A DNA stretch of 64,000 nt, from the NCBI GenBank assembly GCA_965214375.1, contig OZ243947.1, positions 1,984,001 to 2,048,000 of the forward strand. Direction: 5' to 3'. Each line of letters starts with the position of its first letter. Positions within the stretch are counted from its first letter, which is position 1. Below are positions 56,634 through 64,000 of this stretch, piece after piece. This DNA comes from Endobugula sp965214375 (GTDB lineage: Bacteria > Pseudomonadota > Gammaproteobacteria > Pseudomonadales > Cellvibrionaceae). The notes beneath the pieces are model-generated. The model saw only the letters and a list, made by a program, of their open reading frames with translations. It did no database searches and was not told the origin of the DNA. The position numbers and the translations under genes are program-made.

Positions 56634-58838
56634 TTTTTTAAACAGTTTCCGTTTTAAATCGTCTTTTAGTTTTTCTTCCAAGCTTTGTTGGTCTTTTTGT
56701 GTTGTCTCTTCAGCGGGTTGTTCTGTCGTGGTTGCTTGCGATGCGGTGCTTTGCGTATTGCTGTCCGAACTGATGCCAAGCTTTTTCAATAATTTATCTT
56801 TAAGTTTGTCTTTTTCCTTTTCCAATGCTGTTTGCGAGTTGGCCTTTAATAAGGCGCTGGCATCCAGTTTATAGCTAGGTGCTGTTAGTGGGCCAGTAAA
56901 ACGTACAGGAATAGTAATGCCTTTTAATTTATCGAGGCTTTTTCCTCCCTGGCCGGAGTTGGTATTGACAGCAACAATGGAGGTTAAATAATCCAGTGTT
57001 TGTTGTGTCGTATTGATAGACCCTTTACCGCTAATACGAAACAGTGGCGCGCTAATGGCAAGGTCATTATTGCTAATAACATCGTTGTTCACTAATAGCG
57101 TTGCAGACATTTCTGCAAATCGAGTTTCATCATCACTACTACTGCTAGAGCTGCTACTTTTACCGCGAATTTGGTCAATGACGGTTTGTGCTTCATCCAA
57201 TACTTTTTTGATGTCAATGCCTTTAATCGCGCCATCTTTTGCTAATAGCTTAACTGTGCCTTGAGGGGAGGTTTTGCCGTTTTTTTCTGTTACGGTAATA
57301 TTGGTATTGAGGTTACCAATCCCTGAAAATTGATCCGTAATGCCAGCATCAGTCAGCAAAGGTTCCAGTGCAATATTGTTGAGCGATATATTGGTTGTTA
57401 ACATCGGACTTTTAGACTTGCTCAGATTAATCGTGCCATTCAAGTTGCCTTGATAGAGGTTTAACATTGGTTTGATCGTGGTTAATCGTTTATCAGATAC
57501 AACGTTGATATCAATATCGCTGACCTTGAGATTGTTGGCCTGAACAGAATTGGCTCTGAAATCACCTTTGGCGAGAATATTATTAAATAGTGCCAAAGGT
57601 GCTAATAGGTTTGCGGTAGCGCTCGTTGAAGTTTGAGCTGAAGCGTCAGCTGTCACTGTTGTTTTTGGCAGATAAGAATCAATAACAATGTTATCTAATG
57701 CCAGATCAAAACGATACTGAGGTTGTGCCATATTAATGATGGCAATATGGCCTGTTAATGCAGATTCGTCTAGAGTGAGCTTCAGTTTTTGTAGCGAAAC
57801 CCCCTTGGGGCTAGCAGTCACTTTAACACTGCCTTTTACTTTTGTCAGTGCGGACGCATTTGTTGGTGTGTAATCAATGCCCAGTTGTGCTAATAACGCG
57901 CGCGCATTAAAGGTATTGGTGGTTAAATGGCTGACAACCGTGAGCGTTTTGTCCCACTCTTTGACTTTCATGTCTCCTGATAACGTTATGCCTTGTGAGC
58001 GTGCAGAAAACGCCGAAATAGTCGCGTTTGTTTTGGCGATGTCGATATAGGCTTTAGGGATGCTGAATGCTAATTCTGGTTGGTGTTGTTGTTTGATGGA
58101 TGCTGCTATATCGTCAAGATTCACTCTCTGATTCTTTTGGTTAAGTGTCACCTGGCTATCTAGTGTGATTGTTGTCGGTGCAAATGCATTGCCACTGAGT
58201 TGGCCTTCCAGAGTTAAAGGCGTTGGTTGACCACTTAACAGATTACCGCTCACAATATTCAGTTGCTTTGCTTCGTAAATGGTGCCGGTTTTTTTATCGT
58301 TATAGAGAATATGGCCATCGGTAATATCAATACCCGCAATCGTTAATGCGGCAATCGCCGCCGCTTCATTAGTGTCTTTATTTTTGGACTGGTTTTGAGA
58401 GGGGGTAGCTGTTGTGGTTTCTTCACTCTGAAATTTATTGAGTACGGCATCGACGCTGCTTAGGCCGGCACGGTTGACCATAATCTCAATTTTTGGTGAT
58501 TTCAGTAAAATCGTGTCAATCTCCAGTTCACGTTGCAGCAGAGGTTTAAGTTTGACGTTAATGTTGGCTGCGGCAACACTAATAAAGTCACCGCTGGCAG
58601 CGACAGCCTTGGGCTGAGCCAAGGTGAGAGAACCCGTTTTGATGCCTAACCAAGGGAATACGGATAATGAAAAATCTTCCGTGATAATAAGGTCAAGCCC
58701 TGTGCGTGATTTGACGGTTGCAGTAATCTCCTCTTTATAATCATTGGGATCTACTAGTTGTGGTAACGCAATGACCGTAACAACCAGTAATAAAATAACA
58801 ACGATAATCAGGGTCAACAGAATTTTCAGGGCTTTCAT
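56625..58838 (-). CDS. AsmA family protein
   Basis: A 737-residue protein with an N-terminal membrane helix (ILLTLIIVVILLLVVTVIALP) and an AsmA N-terminal domain (DPNDYKEEITATVKSRTGLD, FPWLGIKTGSL). A long beta-rich periplasmic part and AsmA C-terminal features (KGSINTTQQTLDYLTSIVAV) follow. A Ser-run (near residue 570) and a Gln/Thr/Glu-rich tail are low complexity. AsmA-like proteins are implicated in lipid transport between the membranes. It is divergent from hisB. Confidence 0.88.
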   Translation of the reverse strand: MKALKILLTLIIVVILLLVVTVIALPQLVDPNDYKEEITATVKSRTGLDLIITEDFSLSVFPWLGIKTGSLTLAQPKAVAASGDFISVAAANINVKLKPLLQRELEIDTILLKSPKIEIMVNRAGLSSVDAVLNKFQSEETTTATPSQNQSKNKDTNEAAAIAALTIAGIDITDGHILYNDKKTGTIYEAKQLNIVSGNLLSGQPTPLTLEGQLSGNAFAPTTITLDSQVTLNQKNQRVNLDDIAASIKQQHQPELAFSIPKAYIDIAKTNATISAFSARSQGITLSGDMKVKEWDKTLTVVSHLTTNTFNARALLAQLGIDYTPTNASALTKVKGSVKVTASPKGVSLQKLKLTLDESALTGHIAIINMAQPQYRFDLALDNIVIDSYLPKTTVTADASAQTSTSATANLLAPLALFNNILAKGDFRANSVQANNLKVSDIDINVVSDKRLTTIKPMLNLYQGNLNGTINLSKSKSPMLTTNISLNNIALEPLLTDAGITDQFSGIGNLNTNITVTEKNGKTSPQGTVKLLAKDGAIKGIDIKKVLDEAQTVIDQIRGKSSSSSSSSDDETRFAEMSATLLVNNDVISNNDLAISAPLFRISGKGSINTTQQTLDYLTSIVAVNTNSGQGGKSLDKLKGITIPVRFTGPLTAPSYKLDASALLKANSQTALEKEKDKLKDKLLKKLGISSDSNTQSTASQATTTEQPAEETTQKDQQSLEEKLKDDLKRKLFKKLF

Positions 58839-58951
58839 GACAGCATTTCATCCGTAGTGTGGAACATGGGGTTATAGACAGCATTATTTTATAGGAGTTC
58901 GAGGCCAAGAGTAAGCATGGTAATAGCCATGACTCAGGCAGTATAAATTTG

Positions 58952-58965
58952 TATAATTGCGCCTT
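58952..58965 (+). promoter_or_regulatory. Probable hisB promoter
   Basis: TATAATTGCGCC at 58952-58963 follows ATGACT 16 bp upstream. It resembles the purE box (TACAATTGCGCC). Confidence 0.5.
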
Positions 58966-58986
58966 TAATAACCACGGAGAACACCT

Positions 58987-59580
58987 ATGAGTGCTCGTAC
59001 CGCCAGTGTGCGCCGCGATACGCTGGAAACTAAAATCACTGTTGACCTGAATCTTGATGGTACCGGAAAGGCCAGTTTTAACACTGGTGTGCCTTTTTTG
59101 GAGCACATGATGGATCAGATTGCTCGTCATGGCCTGATTGACTTGGATATTAACTGTGATGGTGATACCCACATTGATGATCACCACAGTGTTGAAGATA
59201 TTGGTATTACTATTGGTCATGCGGTAGCTGAGGCTGTGGGTGATAAAAAAGGCATTCGCCGTTACGGCCACGCCTATGTGCCCTTAGATGAGTCCTTGTC
59301 ACGTGTTGTGATTGATTTCTCTGGTCGTCCCGGATTATTTATGGATATTCCGTTTACTCAAAAACGTATTGGCCAGTTTGATACCGAGTTGTTCTGGGAG
59401 TTTTTTCAGGGCTTTGTTAACCATGCTCAGGTAACCTTGCATATAGATTGTGTGAAAGGTATCAATGCCCACCATCAAATTGAAACGGTCTTCAAAGCCT
59501 TTGGCCGTGCGCTGCGTATGGCCTTGGAATTTGATCCGCGGATTGAAGGGGTGATGCCTTCAACTAAAGGTACGTTGTAA
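58987..59580 (+). CDS. hisB: Imidazoleglycerol-phosphate dehydratase (monofunctional)
   Basis: HisB dehydrates IGP in histidine synthesis. The 197 residues are the monofunctional type without the phosphatase domain. Metal-binding motifs are DDHHSVEDIG and INAHHQIETVFK. It heads the hisB-hisH-hisA group, with a 120-bp gap to hisH containing a REP-like hairpin. Confidence 0.96.
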   Translation: MSARTASVRRDTLETKITVDLNLDGTGKASFNTGVPFLEHMMDQIARHGLIDLDINCDGDTHIDDHHSVEDIGITIGHAVAEAVGDKKGIRRYGHAYVPLDESLSRVVIDFSGRPGLFMDIPFTQKRIGQFDTELFWEFFQGFVNHAQVTLHIDCVKGINAHHQIETVFKAFGRALRMALEFDPRIEGVMPSTKGTL

Positions 59581-59611
59581 TTACTGCCCATCAGTTTTTT
59601 GTTACCAAGAT

Positions 59612-59647
59612 ATGCTGTAAATACCCGCTTGCGGATATTCATAGCAT
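59612..59647. repeat. REP-like hairpin between hisB and hisH
   Basis: AATACCCGC-TT-GCGGATATT with outer arms ATGCT/AGCAT. The core CCCGCTTGCGG(G/A)TATT is shared with the last hairpin at 10694-10710. It may be a mobile REP sequence rather than a terminator, as no T-run follows. Confidence 0.6.
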
Positions 59648-59700
59648 GTCTGGGAGAGAAGCTTCAGTTATTCAGTTGCAAAATTATTATTGAGAAGTTT

Positions 59701-60339
59701 ATGAAAACATCCGTTGCAATCATCGACTACGGTATGGGTAACTTGCACTCGGTGGCGAGTGCATTGGCACATGTATCGCCCGATAGTGACATTCATATTA
59801 CCGCCGATGCCATCCACAATGCTGATCGTGTCTTGTTCCCGGGCGTGGGTGCTATTCGTGATTGTATGGCAGAAATTCGTCGTTTGCAGTTTGATAAGCT
59901 AGTGCCTGAAGCCATTGCGAGTGGCAAGCCCGTGTTGGCGATTTGTGTAGGTATGCAGGCCTTAATGCATCATAGTGAAGAAAACGGCGGTGTTGAATGC
60001 TTGAATGTGATTCCCGGTACGGTGAAATTTTTTGGCAATGATCAACACGATGCCGAAGGCAATAAATTAAAAGTGCCGCATATGGGCTGGAATACCGTTG
60101 CGCAAACGATTGACCATCCACTGTGGCAGGGTATTGAAAATAACAGCCGTTTTTATTTTGTTCACAGTTATTTTGTCGATGCCGACAATAACAAACAGAT
60201 TGCGGGTGTTAGCGAATACCCGCAGCCTTTTGTCGCCGCCCTGAGTCACGATAATGTGTTTGCCACACAGTTCCACCCTGAAAAAAGTGATAAATCAGGT
60301 TTGCAGTTGTTAAATAATTTTATGAATTGGCAACCTTAG
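59701..60339 (+). CDS. hisH: Imidazole glycerol phosphate synthase glutaminase subunit HisH
   Basis: HisH supplies ammonia to HisF. The start is ATG 59701 (MKTSVAIIDYGMGNL); the frame upstream to 59599 crosses the repeat. The class-I amidotransferase triad is present: nucleophile Cys in AICVGMQAL, and His/Glu in TQFHPEKS. hisA follows after 10 bp. The partner hisF is not in this window. Confidence 0.95.
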   Translation: MKTSVAIIDYGMGNLHSVASALAHVSPDSDIHITADAIHNADRVLFPGVGAIRDCMAEIRRLQFDKLVPEAIASGKPVLAICVGMQALMHHSEENGGVECLNVIPGTVKFFGNDQHDAEGNKLKVPHMGWNTVAQTIDHPLWQGIENNSRFYFVHSYFVDADNNKQIAGVSEYPQPFVAALSHDNVFATQFHPEKSDKSGLQLLNNFMNWQP

Positions 60340-60349
60340 AGAAACTATT

Positions 60350-61078
60350 ATGTTAATTATCCCCGCTATTGATTTAAAAGACGGCCAATGCGTAAGACTG
60401 CGTCAGGGCCTGATGGAAGACTCTACTGTTTTTGGTAGCAACCCTGTTGAGTTTGCTAAACAGTGGGTCGATAAAGGTTGCCGTCGTTTGCATCTGGTTG
60501 ATCTCAATGGTGCCTTTGCAGGCGAGCCGGTAAATGGTGAAGTGGTGACAGATATTGCCAAAGCATTTCCGGATTTGCCGATCCAAATTGGTGGTGGTAT
60601 TCGCAGTGCAGAAACGATAGAGCATTATTTATGTGCCGGTGTTAACTATGTAATTATCGGTACCAAGGCCGTAAAAGAACCCGAGTTTGTTACCGAGATG
60701 TGTCAACAATTCCCCGGTCATATTATTGTCGGCTTGGATGCAAAAGACGGTCTCGTTGCGACGGACGGTTGGGCAGAAGTGTCTGAGCTAAAGGCCGCTG
60801 ATCTCGCCAAACAATGTGAAGCAGATGGCGTTGAGTCTATTGTGTATACCGATATTGCTCGTGATGGCATGATGCAAGGTGTCAATGTGGAAGCGACAGT
60901 AGCGATGGCGCAGGCTTCCAGTATTCCGGTTATTGCCTCTGGTGGTATTACCAATATTGACGATATCAAAGCCCTGAAGGCACAGGCGCATCATGGTATT
61001 GTGGGCGCTATTACTGGTCGCGCCATTTACGAGGGCACACTGGATGTCACCGAAGCGCAAGCCTTGTGTGATGAATAG
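60350..61078 (+). CDS. hisA: ProFAR isomerase HisA
   Basis: HisA isomerises ProFAR to PRFAR. It has the (beta/alpha)8-barrel signatures AIDLKDGQCVRL with the first catalytic Asp, IQIGGGIRS, and VYTDIARDGMM with the second. 242 residues. The usual next gene hisF is absent; instead a short inverted-repeat element and hemH follow. Confidence 0.95.
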   Translation: MLIIPAIDLKDGQCVRLRQGLMEDSTVFGSNPVEFAKQWVDKGCRRLHLVDLNGAFAGEPVNGEVVTDIAKAFPDLPIQIGGGIRSAETIEHYLCAGVNYVIIGTKAVKEPEFVTEMCQQFPGHIIVGLDAKDGLVATDGWAEVSELKAADLAKQCEADGVESIVYTDIARDGMMQGVNVEATVAMAQASSIPVIASGGITNIDDIKALKAQAHHGIVGAITGRAIYEGTLDVTEAQALCDE

Positions 61079-61132
61079 TGACAACCATAGTAAGCTTCTT
61101 TGGAGAAGTTTGCGTACAACAATCGTAGGAGC

Positions 61133-61195
61133 CAGAGTCAATTAATAAAATAAGAGGAGTGCAGGGTTAATTGTCGATTATATAAATTGACTCTG
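61133..61195. repeat. 63-bp inverted-repeat (MITE-like) element before hemH
   Basis: CAGAGTCAATTAATA (61133-61147) is mirrored by TATAAATTGACTCTG (61181-61195), 14 of 15 matching. The bases just after, CTGACCCGATTGATT, resemble the CTGACCCCTTGATT end of the RAYT element at 52757. It could be a footprint or a non-autonomous relative. The inner 33 bp show no gene. Confidence 0.55.
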
Positions 61196-61207
61196 ACCCG
61201 ATTGATT

Positions 61208-62287
61208 ATGAAATATAAAGGCCAGCCACACTTATCCCATAACCAGCCATCCAAAATCGGTGTATTGATCACCAATCTGGGTACTCCCGAGGCGCCAACA
61301 GCGTCGGCTTTGCGTAAATATCTGGCACAATTTCTTTCTGATACACGGGTGGTTGAAGTCCCTAAGATCCTGTGGAAGTTTATTTTATATGGCATTATTT
61401 TGCCTGTACGTCCCCGTCGATCTGCAGAGGCCTATCAAACGGTATGGACGGATGAAGGCTCACCGTTGATGGTGTATACGCAACAGCAATGTGATGCTCT
61501 AAAAGCCAGCTTGCATAAAAAATATGGCGCCGATATGGACGTGTTTTTTGCTATGCGCTACGGACAACCTTCTATTGAACATACCATCGAAGCCATGCAA
61601 CAAGCTGGCGTGGATCGATTGCTGGTCCTACCCTTGTATCCGCAGTATTCTGGTCCTACCGTGGGTTCGACATTTGATGCTGTGGCGGAAGATTTTATGC
61701 GTCGCCGCTGGTTGCCCGATTTGCGCTTTATCAGTCATTACCATGATTTTCCTGCTTATATTGAAGCCTTGGCACATAGTGTGGAAGCACATTGGCAACA
61801 TCATGCGCGCGCGGATAAGTTGATCATGTCTTTTCATGGTGTTCCGTTGGTATACGTGCAAAAAGGTGATCCATACTACGATCAATGTCAGCAGACGGCA
61901 CGATTATTGGTCGCGCGTTTGGGTTTGTCTGAAGAGGAATACCTTGTCACCTTTCAGTCGCGTTTCGGATTGCAGGAATGGCTAAAACCCTATACTGATC
62001 ATACTTTACAGTCTTTGCCTGAGCAGGGCGTTAAGTCTGTGCAGATGATTTGCCCGGGTTTTTCTTCCGATTGTCTGGAGACGATAGAAGAAATTGGTGA
62101 AGAAAATCGCGAGTATTTTATGGAAGCCGGGGGTGAGCGTTATGAATATATTCCGGCTCTGAATGCGACAGAGGATCACATTCATATGATGACGCAACTT
62201 GTTGACAAGCACGTGCAAGGTTGGGATATGTCTGATACACAAGCGGATGAAAAAACGCAACTGCATTTACAGGAAGCCAGTCATTAA
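61208..62287 (+). CDS. hemH: Ferrochelatase
   Basis: HemH inserts Fe2+ into protoporphyrin IX. The start is ATG 61208 (MKYKGQPHLSH); TTG 61187 lies inside the repeat and is not preferred. Motifs: LITNLGTPEAP, the metal-site His in SFHGVPLVYVQKGDPY, and CPGFSSDCLETIEEI with the catalytic Glu. 359 residues. No strong ribosome-binding site is visible. It converges on the DUF4344 gene with an 11-bp gap. Confidence 0.95.
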   Translation: MKYKGQPHLSHNQPSKIGVLITNLGTPEAPTASALRKYLAQFLSDTRVVEVPKILWKFILYGIILPVRPRRSAEAYQTVWTDEGSPLMVYTQQQCDALKASLHKKYGADMDVFFAMRYGQPSIEHTIEAMQQAGVDRLLVLPLYPQYSGPTVGSTFDAVAEDFMRRRWLPDLRFISHYHDFPAYIEALAHSVEAHWQHHARADKLIMSFHGVPLVYVQKGDPYYDQCQQTARLLVARLGLSEEEYLVTFQSRFGLQEWLKPYTDHTLQSLPEQGVKSVQMICPGFSSDCLETIEEIGEENREYFMEAGGERYEYIPALNATEDHIHMMTQLVDKHVQGWDMSDTQADEKTQLHLQEASH

Positions 62288-62298
62288 CACTGGGGTTA

Positions 62299-63069
62299 TT
62301 AATGCTTCAGTGCAGGTTCTAATAGGCTAAGCCAGCTGTCTAACATTTCGCTGTATTGAAACACACAGCGCCCAGCACGCTCTTCATCGAATCCTGTTTG
62401 GGTTTTTAGGGCCTTGTTGTTATCAGGATTGCTGCCATAGATGTTACATAGGCGTCGATAGTAACGTTGTATGTCTAAGCTGTGGTCTGCCCACAATTCT
62501 TCTTTACTATATTCCTTGACGCCGATGGTATTGATGTAGAAAAGGTCAGCAGCGCTGGCAACAATATCTTCTCCTCCAGTAAAGAAGTGCAGTAATAAAA
62601 CATCTGCAAGGTTGTCAGCAGCTTCTTCCTCGCGTCCAAGCACAGGAATATCGTATTGATCTATCAGTGCATGAGCAAACTCGTGAACGATAATATGTAA
62701 TAAGGCGTTGCCGGTAAATTGATCGAGTGATGTGTTTTTGTGAGGGAAATTGACGGATTCGTAATGGTCACGAATGTGTGCGATAAAACCATAGGGAATT
62801 TCAATGTTATTATCTTGGTACCAGATATCTTCATAATCTCCGAAATACAAAGAGATCGTGTCGGGTGTAGTAAACGTGTGGTTAAGAAAGTGGATGGCTG
62901 TTTTTACAGAGGCAGAATCTTGTAAGCGTTTATAAACTTCACGAGAAAATTCATTCTGAGGTTATTCTAATACCAGTCTGATTGTTGTTGAATGAGATTG
63001 TTGTGTGGGGATAAATAATAAACAGAGAAGAATAATAAAAAACAGCAGTACAGTTAACCAAGTCGGCAT
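62299..63069 (-). pseudogene. DUF4344 metallopeptidase-like protein with an internal TAA
   Basis: From ATG 63069 the frame encodes a signal peptide (LTVLLFFIILLCLLFIP) and TTIRLVLE, then TAA at 62962-62964 at codon 36. It goes on in the same frame (PQNEFSREVYKRL) through the open part to 62299. HEFAH near residue 130 is a zinc-peptidase motif, with a further acidic cluster EEEAADNLADV, as in DUF4344. The full length would be 256 residues. The start overlaps the GGDEF gene end by 16 bp. A Tyr or Gln codon could have mutated to TAA. Confidence 0.8.
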
Positions 63070-64000
63070 TGATTGCGCCCATTTTCCTTAGCCTCATACA
63101 AGGCTTGATCTGCGCGTTCAAAGACTTCTTCAGCCGTGTCATCGTTACCAAATTCGGCAATACCAATAGAAACCGTCACCGTAAACTTCGAATCTTTGCT
63201 GCGCATTTGTGCTTTTGATAAACGCTCACGAATGCGGTTTAGCATTGTTAATGCATCATCGCGAGAAGTTTCCGGTAGTATCATGACAAATTCTTCGCCA
63301 CCGAATCGCGCCATAAAATCGACTTCACGTAAGCGTTGCGATACCGCTGATGAAACTGCTTTAAGCACTTTATCACCAGTTGCATGGCCGTAATTGTCAT
63401 TAATTTTTTTGAAAAAATCAATATCAATAATCGCCATGCACAGCGGATGTCGATAACGCTTCCAGCGTGTCATTTCCTCATGAATGCGTTCGCTGTAAGC
63501 TTCGCGGTTAGGTAATCCAGTCAGTGAATCGGTGACTGCGCGCAAACGTTCCTGTTCAAGTTGTTCGCGCACATCGGCTTCCTGTTTTTCCATTTCTTTA
63601 ACACGCTCAATTAAAGAGCCAAGTTGTGATGATAATGATTCCCCTTGTGTTTTTGGTTGGCTGCGTGATTCCTTAAGAGCGGATTGAATGGATTTAACTT
63701 GAGTGTTTACAGCGCTTTTTAATGCGCTCATTTCTTCATTTTCAATCAGCGCTTGCGTGATATGGTGTACGCTATCATTAAGATTATGATGCAGTGTATC
63801 CATAGTTTTGCGTTGTTCTTGTTCGGTTTCAATGGCAAGGCCGAGTGCTGTGGTAATTTCTCCCAATTCGTCGTAAACATTTTTTAAATAAAGACGATAA
63901 TTATCATCGGCTCCCATATAGGCTTGAATGACAAAATCACGGATATCTTCAAGTGTTGGCGCTAACTCATACCAGTTCAAACCTTTATCAATACGTTCGC
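63054..64000 (-). CDS. Diguanylate cyclase, 5' end outside the window
   Basis: The frame is open to the window edge (ERIDKGLNWYE precedes the first residue of the closed frame), so the start is missing. An N-terminal helical sensory/dimer region with coiled coil at about 63520-63780 leads to an intact GGDEF domain: DIDFFKKINDNYGH, ARFGGEEF, and an REVD inhibitory site five residues earlier. It should synthesise c-di-GMP. In contrast to the RR-GGDEF-EAL gene at 30.6 kb, it shows no internal stop in this window. Confidence 0.9.
   Translation of the reverse strand, partial: ERIDKGLNWYELAPTLEDIRDFVIQAYMGADDNYRLYLKNVYDELGEITTALGLAIETEQEQRKTMDTLHHNLNDSVHHITQALIENEEMSALKSAVNTQVKSIQSALKESRSQPKTQGESLSSQLGSLIERVKEMEKQEADVREQLEQERLRAVTDSLTGLPNREAYSERIHEEMTRWKRYRHPLCMAIIDIDFFKKINDNYGHATGDKVLKAVSSAVSQRLREVDFMARFGGEEFVMILPETSRDDALTMLNRIRERLSKAQMRSKDSKFTVTVSIGIAEFGNDDTAEEVFERADQALYEAKENGRNQCRLG

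Overview
The window is a stretch of chromosome from a gammaproteobacterium of moderate, somewhat AT-leaning composition. Two things point to the Pseudomonadales/Cellvibrionales part of the class. One is the run coaBC - algC - argB - slmA - pyrE - crc - rph, with a Crc-type degenerate exonuclease and a membrane-extended AlgC. The other is the group coaD - rsmD / ftsY - ftsE - ftsX - rpoH. The genus cannot be named from this sequence alone.

Layout. 1-7.2 kb: coenzyme A, sugar-phosphate, arginine and pyrimidine genes plus slmA and crc. 7.2-11.6 kb: a membrane hydrolase, a broken propeller lipoprotein, rph, a cluster of REP-like hairpins and a broken pseudouridine synthase. 11.6-15.7 kb: yicC-gmk-rpoZ-spoT. 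15.7-20.7 kb: coaD and rsmD, then ftsY-ftsE-ftsX and rpoH, which has a heat-shock-like promoter. 20.8-27.6 kb: DUF423, trmB, folE2, a PQQ sugar dehydrogenase, pyrC, hemB and UDP-glucose dehydrogenase. 27.6-33.8 kb: tRNA-Arg(CCG), a cytochrome c5, rep, a broken response-regulator/GGDEF/EAL gene and broken comM. 34-36.3 kb: two PII genes flanking amtB behind a sigma54-like promoter. 36.4-41.1 kb: xerC-DUF484-dapF-lysA-lptM and a broken membrane protein. 41.2-53.3 kb is the accessory region: a decayed IS1595-family element carrying a P63C gene, two small exported proteins, a 7.3-kb SpvB/FG-GAP/Rhs polymorphic-toxin-like gene with a candidate lipoprotein immunity gene, a REP-associated tyrosine transposase bounded by inverted repeats, and a lipoprotein. 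53.3-64 kb: a peptidoglycan-binding-domain protein, purEK, an AsmA-family protein, hisB-hisH-hisA (no hisF follows), hemH, a broken DUF4344 gene and a partial diguanylate cyclase.

The most striking global feature is the contrast between intact housekeeping genes and damaged accessory genes. I found stop codons inside otherwise continuous reading frames in eight genes: the propeller lipoprotein, the RluA-like synthase, RR-GGDEF-EAL, comM, a membrane protein, a small Cys-containing exported protein, the Rhs gene and the DUF4344 gene. Most are explained by one base change. The Rhs gene also carries two frameshifts, and the transposase and P63C genes one each. No conserved core gene in the window shows such a lesion. 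All three stop codons are involved, so recoding of one codon does not explain the pattern. Recent relaxed selection, as in a lineage adapting to a narrower niche or a host, is the simplest reading.

The best candidate for a new system is the 43.3-53.3 kb locus. A signal-peptide-bearing SpvB/FG-GAP/Rhs protein contains an exact-period 312-bp tandem repeat. Its C-terminal tip is of unrecognised type and is followed 5 bp later by an AT-rich lipoprotein gene. A tyrosine-transposase element begins directly after the stop codon of that gene.
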